From the NCBI GenBank assembly GCA_030146905.1, contig JASLAV010000521.1, positions 1 through 18,061 on the forward strand: DNA of 18,061 bases, given 5' to 3'. Made by a program: the position numbers and the translations under genes. Numbering within the stretch: the first letter of the stretch is position 1; each line of letters starts with the position of its first letter. Source of the DNA: Lentzea sp. GTDB lineage: Bacteria > Actinomycetota > Actinomycetes > Mycobacteriales > Pseudonocardiaceae. Of this stretch, positions 16,445 through 18,061 are shown piece after piece. Under the pieces are notes generated by a model that was not told the origin of the DNA, made no database searches, and worked only from the letters and a program-made list of their open reading frames with translations.

Positions 16445-18061
16445 CCGAGCTGAAGCCGCGGTCGCTGCGCCGTTCGGATCTCGCTCGTGCCGCTCAGCCG
16501 GAAACGGCGGCCTCTGACAGCGACAAGGTGACGGAGGTGGTGTCGGAGGCGCTGCGCATAGTACTCGGTGTGCGCACCATGGACCGCTCCCAGCGCTTCG
16601 CCGACCTGGGGCGAGACTCCCTGCTGGCGGTGCGTGTACTCGCCTGGTGCCGTGAGGCCTTGGGCGTGCCGTTGCCGCTGAAGCTGCTCGCGACGAGCAC
16701 GACCGTCGGCCAGTTTGTCGACGCCGTCCGGGAACTGCACGCCGCGGCCGCACCCGGCGAGGCGGCGACTGCCGCAACGCGAACCATCGCGGCGTCCGGC
16801 ACGGTGCCGCTGGCCGCCCCTCAGCGCGCGTTGTACTCGTTGTACTCCGCGCGGCCGGAGCTTCCGGTCTACAACGTGCCGGTCGTGCTCGCGTACGACG
16901 GGCCGCTGGACACCGGCAGGCTTGCGGACGCTCTCGCCGCACTCGGAGCGCGGCACGCGGTGCTGCGCTGCGCGTTCGACGTCACTGAGGACGGACCGGT
17001 CGCTCGCGTGGGCGCTGTCGAACGGCTCGCGTTCGACGAGATCACGGTGGCGACAGCGGAAGCTGCGGAGGTCGAGGCCCGCAGGTTCGCGGCGAGTCCG
17101 ATCGACCTGTCAACCTGCGCCGCGACGGCGCGGTTGGTCCACGCGGGCCCGGACCATCACGTGCTGGTGCTCGTGGTGCACCACATCGTCTGCGACGGCT
17201 GGTCGCTTCGGCTGCTCGTGCGGGACCTGACCCACCTGTACCGTGACGGCGACGACCGGGCGCTTCCCGCTCTCACCGGCGACGTGTTCGTCGCCCACCA
17301 GACGCTCGACACCGCAGAGTGCGGCGAGCAGACCGAGACGTACTGGCGTGAGCGGATGGATTCCGCACCGGAGCTGCTGCGGCTGCCACTGGATCGGGAA
17401 CGGCGGAAGACCCGCGACTTCCGCGGGAGGCGACTGCCGTTCACGCTGCCCGGCGACCAGGTCACCGCGCTGCGCGAGTTCGCGAGCATCCGCGGTGTCT
17501 CGGCTTTCACCGTGCTCAGCGCAGCTCTCTCCGTGCTGCTCCAGCGCTACACCGGTCACGACGATGTCGTGTTCACGTTCCCGGCGGCCCGCCGAGCGGA
17601 CCTGGAGACCCACGAGCTGGTCGGCTATCTGGTGACCATGGTGCCGTTGCGCGCCCGGCTGCACGGTGACCCGGTGGTGGGTGAGGTCCTGTCGAGCCTG
17701 CACTCCGACATCAGCGACGCCTACGAGCACGCCGCGATGGGGATCGACCTGGTGGCCGAGCTGACCGGAGCGGTGCGCGACCCCAGGTACGTAACCTTCG
17801 CGCAGGTGGCTCTGGTCCTGTTGCCGGGCACGGACGACATCGCGACGCCCGGCGGTACCGCGGTGCGCCGGATCGACCTCGGCACGGACACGACCAAGTT
17901 CGACATGAGCTGGTACTTCGAGGAAACCGGCGACGGTATGCGCGGGTATGTCGAGTACGCCACCGAGCTTTTTGACGCAGCGACGGTCGAGCAACTCTCC
18001 TCCCACTTCCACACGCTGCTGGCAAGCCTGCTGGAACCAGGCTCCGCGAGCATCAGGCTCA
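16441..18061 (+). CDS. PCP-condensation didomain NRPS protein, 3'-truncated
   Basis: The frame opens at ATG 16441, overlapping the A-domain stop (ATGA), and runs off the window after 540 codons. An N-terminal carrier domain (about 28-100) has FADLGRDSLLAV with Ser60 as the phosphopantetheine site; GRDSL instead of GGHSL/GGDSL resembles polyketide carrier domains. A C domain follows from about residue 120, with APQRALYSLY, HHIVCDGWS (His247-His248, Asp252) and VGYLVTMVPLR, in which the usual VNT is altered. The sequence is near the end of a C domain at the edge, so little or nothing may follow. The simplest model is that the upstream A domain loads this PCP and the C domain transfers the residue to an amine on the main peptide, a side-chain acylation like beta-lysine addition in viomycin. 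That step is inferred. Confidence 0.92.
   Translation, partial: MTELKPRSLRRSDLARAAQPETAASDSDKVTEVVSEALRIVLGVRTMDRSQRFADLGRDSLLAVRVLAWCREALGVPLPLKLLATSTTVGQFVDAVRELHAAAAPGEAATAATRTIAASGTVPLAAPQRALYSLYSARPELPVYNVPVVLAYDGPLDTGRLADALAALGARHAVLRCAFDVTEDGPVARVGAVERLAFDEITVATAEAAEVEARRFAASPIDLSTCAATARLVHAGPDHHVLVLVVHHIVCDGWSLRLLVRDLTHLYRDGDDRALPALTGDVFVAHQTLDTAECGEQTETYWRERMDSAPELLRLPLDRERRKTRDFRGRRLPFTLPGDQVTALREFASIRGVSAFTVLSAALSVLLQRYTGHDDVVFTFPAARRADLETHELVGYLVTMVPLRARLHGDPVVGEVLSSLHSDISDAYEHAAMGIDLVAELTGAVRDPRYVTFAQVALVLLPGTDDIATPGGTAVRRIDLGTDTTKFDMSWYFEETGDGMRGYVEYATELFDAATVEQLSSHFHTLLASLLEPGSASIRL

Noticed and set aside
14699..16942. Long minus-strand open frame (747 codons) opposite the free A-domain and PCP-C genes
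   Set aside because: It is Arg/His/Gln-rich with no domain. It lies antisense to clear A-domain motifs and arises from GC-rich codon bias.

Overview
The window is one continuous stretch of a non-ribosomal peptide synthetase (NRPS) gene cluster from a GC-rich actinomycete. The GC-rich third codon positions, GTG starts, ATGA/GTGA gene overlaps and protein families all point there. A Pseudonocardiales or Streptomyces-type host is likely, but the genus cannot be read from this sequence. Nearly every base is coding. There are ten protein genes in three transcription blocks, and no RNA gene, insertion element, CRISPR array or integration site was seen.

Block 1 (+ strand, 1-9827) holds five genes in tight coupling. 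The first is a large NRPS cut by the left edge (A tail-PCP-C-A-PCP), whose complete adenylation (A) domain reads as serine-specific. The second is a one-module NRPS (C-A-PCP) with an asparagine-like A-domain code. Two free-standing condensation (C) domains follow back to back, and the block ends with a 70-residue MbtH-like A-domain partner. A perfect 21-bp hairpin at 9836-9881 separates it from the convergent block 2.

Block 2 (- strand, 14657 down to 9893) encodes an acyl-CoA-dehydrogenase-type flavoprotein, then a C-PCP protein that lacks a working A domain but carries a short recognisable A-domain relic, then a NodU/TobZ-type carbamoyltransferase. Block 3 (+ strand, 14876 to the right edge) is a free-standing A domain followed by a PCP-C protein that runs off the window. 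Blocks 2 and 3 diverge from a short intergenic region with a 7-4-7 bp palindrome.

Taken together, the window has a serine module, a module that could take Asn, 2,3-diaminopropionate or ureidoalanine, an A-less C-PCP module, a dehydrogenase, a carbamoyltransferase, MbtH, and a separate A plus PCP-C pair. This matches, as far as I recall, the inventory of tuberactinomycin (viomycin/capreomycin) clusters. There, a carbamoylated and desaturated diaminopropionate (ureidodehydroalanine) lies in the ring and a beta-lysine is attached by a separate A/PCP-C pair. That reading is inference. The two extra lone C domains, and the absence from this window of capreomycidine, diaminopropionate and lysine-aminomutase genes, leave room for a related but different peptide.
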